This document shows positions 13,224 to 14,445 of a DNA stretch of 14,445 nt, piece after piece. Position numbers and translations under genes: made by a program. Position 1 is the stretch's first letter. Every line of letters begins with the position of its first letter. The DNA is from Opitutia bacterium. GTDB lineage: Bacteria; Verrucomicrobiota; Verrucomicrobiia; Opitutales; JANYEO01. The notes below the pieces were generated by a model, which ran no database searches, was not told the DNA's origin, and saw only the letters and a program-made list of their open reading frames with translations. The stretch lies in NCBI GenBank assembly GCA_025363025.1, contig JANYEO010000084.1, positions 1 to 14,445 of the forward strand. The letters run 5' to 3'.

Positions 13224-14445
13224 TTTAAAATCGCTTTAAGGGTTTTAAAACTTTCAGAACGCTCCATATGCTCAAGGCGTGTTTGTTTAAGAAAGCGCAT
13301 CAAAGGCTCATACCGTTCAATCGCTAAATCAATTTTAGGATTCGTCTTAGGAACATAAGCCCCGACCTGGATCAAATCTTCACTTTGCCGGTAAACGGCC
13401 AAAAGGTCACGGGCTTTAGAAACAGACTCGGTTTCTTCTTCCGTTAATAAGACACCCGTTAAACGACTCAAACTTTCTAAAACATCAATTGCCGGGTAAT
13501 GATTAGCCGTGGCCAAACTACGAGAAAGCACAATATGCCCATCAACAATACCCCGTACCGCATCTGCAACGGGCTCATTCATATCATCGCCTTCAACAAG
13601 TACCGTATATAATGCCGTAATAGAGCCTTTTTCGCCCATACCCGTTCTTTCAACCAGCCGAGGTAACAAAGAAAAGACAGAAGGCGTATAACCGCGAGAG
13701 GTTGGAGGCTCTCCAACAGCTAGCCCGATCTCACGTTGGGCCATAGCCAAACGCGTGAGCGAATCCATCATAAACAACACATTTTTCCCTTTTTCTCTAA
13801 AATGTTCAGCTATAGCCGTGGCCATAAGTGCCGCTCGTAAACGCAACGGCGCTGGTTGGTCTGAGGTAGACACAACGACTACGGTTTTTGATAACCCAGC
13901 CTCACCCAAATCCCCCTCGATAAAGTCTCGTAGCTCACGTCCCCGCTCCCCTACAAGTGCAATCACATTAACGTCAGAACTAGCTCCCCGTGCTAACATG
14001 CCAAGCAAAGTTGATTTCCCTACCCCACTACCGGCAAAAATCCCTACCCGCTGCCCCAATCCCAATGGGGTAAAGGCATCTATTGCACGTATGCCCGTTT
14101 GCAACGTTTCCGTTACACGCTGCCGCTTTAGGGGGTTAGGCGCTGATGCATGCAAGCGGCTATCCCGGGAAGCAGAAATAGGTCCTTTATCATCAATAGG
14201 CCGACCTAGCCCATCCAAAACACGTCCAATCAACGCGTCTCCGACAGGTATCCCTGCAGACCTAGAAGAAGCCGCTACCCGGCACCCAGGGCTAAGCGGG
14301 TAAATATCTTCAAGCGGTATAAGCAGTACACGGTTCTCGCGGAAGCCCACTACTTCAGCCATACCCAGCGTTTCATTTTTAACAGACCGTATCTCACAAA
14401 TTTCACCCAAAGCCAAATCCGGTCCTTCCGATTCAATAATTAAAC
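13220..14445 (-). CDS. fliI: FliI, flagellar export ATPase (5' end cut by window edge)
   Basis: Flagellum-specific ATPase energising export, homologous to F1 beta subunits. The frame is open through the right edge of the window, so the true start is outside. The codons before the TTG at 14416 read LIIESEGPD, which fits the FliI N-terminal barrel, so that TTG is not the start. Counted from the TTG, the Walker A motif AGSGVGKS is at residues 128-135, with GIFAGSGVGKSTLLGMLARG around it. Walker B is NVLFMMDSL (about 212-220). GERGRELRDFIEGDLG (about 156-171) and the ATPase alpha/beta signature PAIDVLESLS are also present, all intact. The C-terminus, DLIQVGAYVPKTNPKIDLAI, then ERYEPLMRFL, is FliI-typical. 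The TGA overlaps the fliJ ATG. Confidence 0.97.
   Translation of the reverse strand, partial: LIIESEGPDLALGEICEIRSVKNETLGMAEVVGFRENRVLLIPLEDIYPLSPGCRVAASSRSAGIPVGDALIGRVLDGLGRPIDDKGPISASRDSRLHASAPNPLKRQRVTETLQTGIRAIDAFTPLGLGQRVGIFAGSGVGKSTLLGMLARGASSDVNVIALVGERGRELRDFIEGDLGEAGLSKTVVVVSTSDQPAPLRLRAALMATAIAEHFREKGKNVLFMMDSLTRLAMAQREIGLAVGEPPTSRGYTPSVFSLLPRLVERTGMGEKGSITALYTVLVEGDDMNEPVADAVRGIVDGHIVLSRSLATANHYPAIDVLESLSRLTGVLLTEEETESVSKARDLLAVYRQSEDLIQVGAYVPKTNPKIDLAIERYEPLMRFLKQTRLEHMERSESFKTLKAILK

Noticed and set aside
13755..14303. Plus-strand open frame of 182 codons opposite fliI
   Set aside because: Antisense shadow of a clearly coding ATPase gene; composition and sequence show no family, and all other genes run on the minus strand.

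Overview
The window is one flagellar biogenesis operon, transcribed entirely from the minus strand. In transcription order (right to left) it reads fliI (5' end cut by the window edge), fliJ, a MotE/YlxF-like gene, fliK, flgD, flgE, fliL, fliM, fliN, fliO, fliP, fliQ, fliR, flhB, flhA and flhF (3' part cut by the window edge). This is nearly the order of the classical fla/che operon known from Bacillus and other phyla, but without flbD, motA/motB or cheY between the genes seen here. The host is a motile, flagellated bacterium of moderate GC content. The gene order, the short stand-alone FliN and the near absence of Shine-Dalgarno motifs do not fit an enteric-type organism. A lineage of the PVC superphylum (Verrucomicrobiota-like) is my best guess, but this rests on impression only.

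Layout: 10.4-14.4 kb holds the export ATPase and its accessory coiled-coil protein (fliI, fliJ), a membrane-anchored coiled-coil MotE-like protein, and the hook-length ruler (fliK). 8.9-10.4 kb holds the hook cap scaffold (a minimal flgD) and a short hook or rod-type protein (flgE). 6.6-8.9 kb holds the stator-associated fliL and the C-ring switch proteins fliM and fliN. 0.5-6.6 kb holds the complete export gate fliO-P-Q-R-flhB-flhA. The left edge holds the N-terminal part of flhF, the SRP-type GTPase that places flagella. Together these genes cover export energising, the export gate, hook assembly and length control, the rotor switch and flagellar placement. The basal body, filament and stator genes must lie elsewhere.

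The main unexpected feature is a family of about 125-200 bp palindromic, MITE-like repeats. Three copies sit in the operon: fliM/fliN, fliP/fliQ and fliQ/fliR. They fill the gaps, and in each case one end lies within 0-5 nt of the stop codon of the upstream gene. The copies have imperfect terminal inverted repeats beginning GAGACC and a strongly conserved centre, and they can fold into long hairpins. The two copies around fliQ are in opposite orientation, so fliQ is bracketed by inverted repeats. I know of no named family that matches and could not search for one.

No gene-free stretch exceeds 300 bases. The two longest gaps without the repeat are about 110 bp each (flhB-flhA and fliL-fliM).
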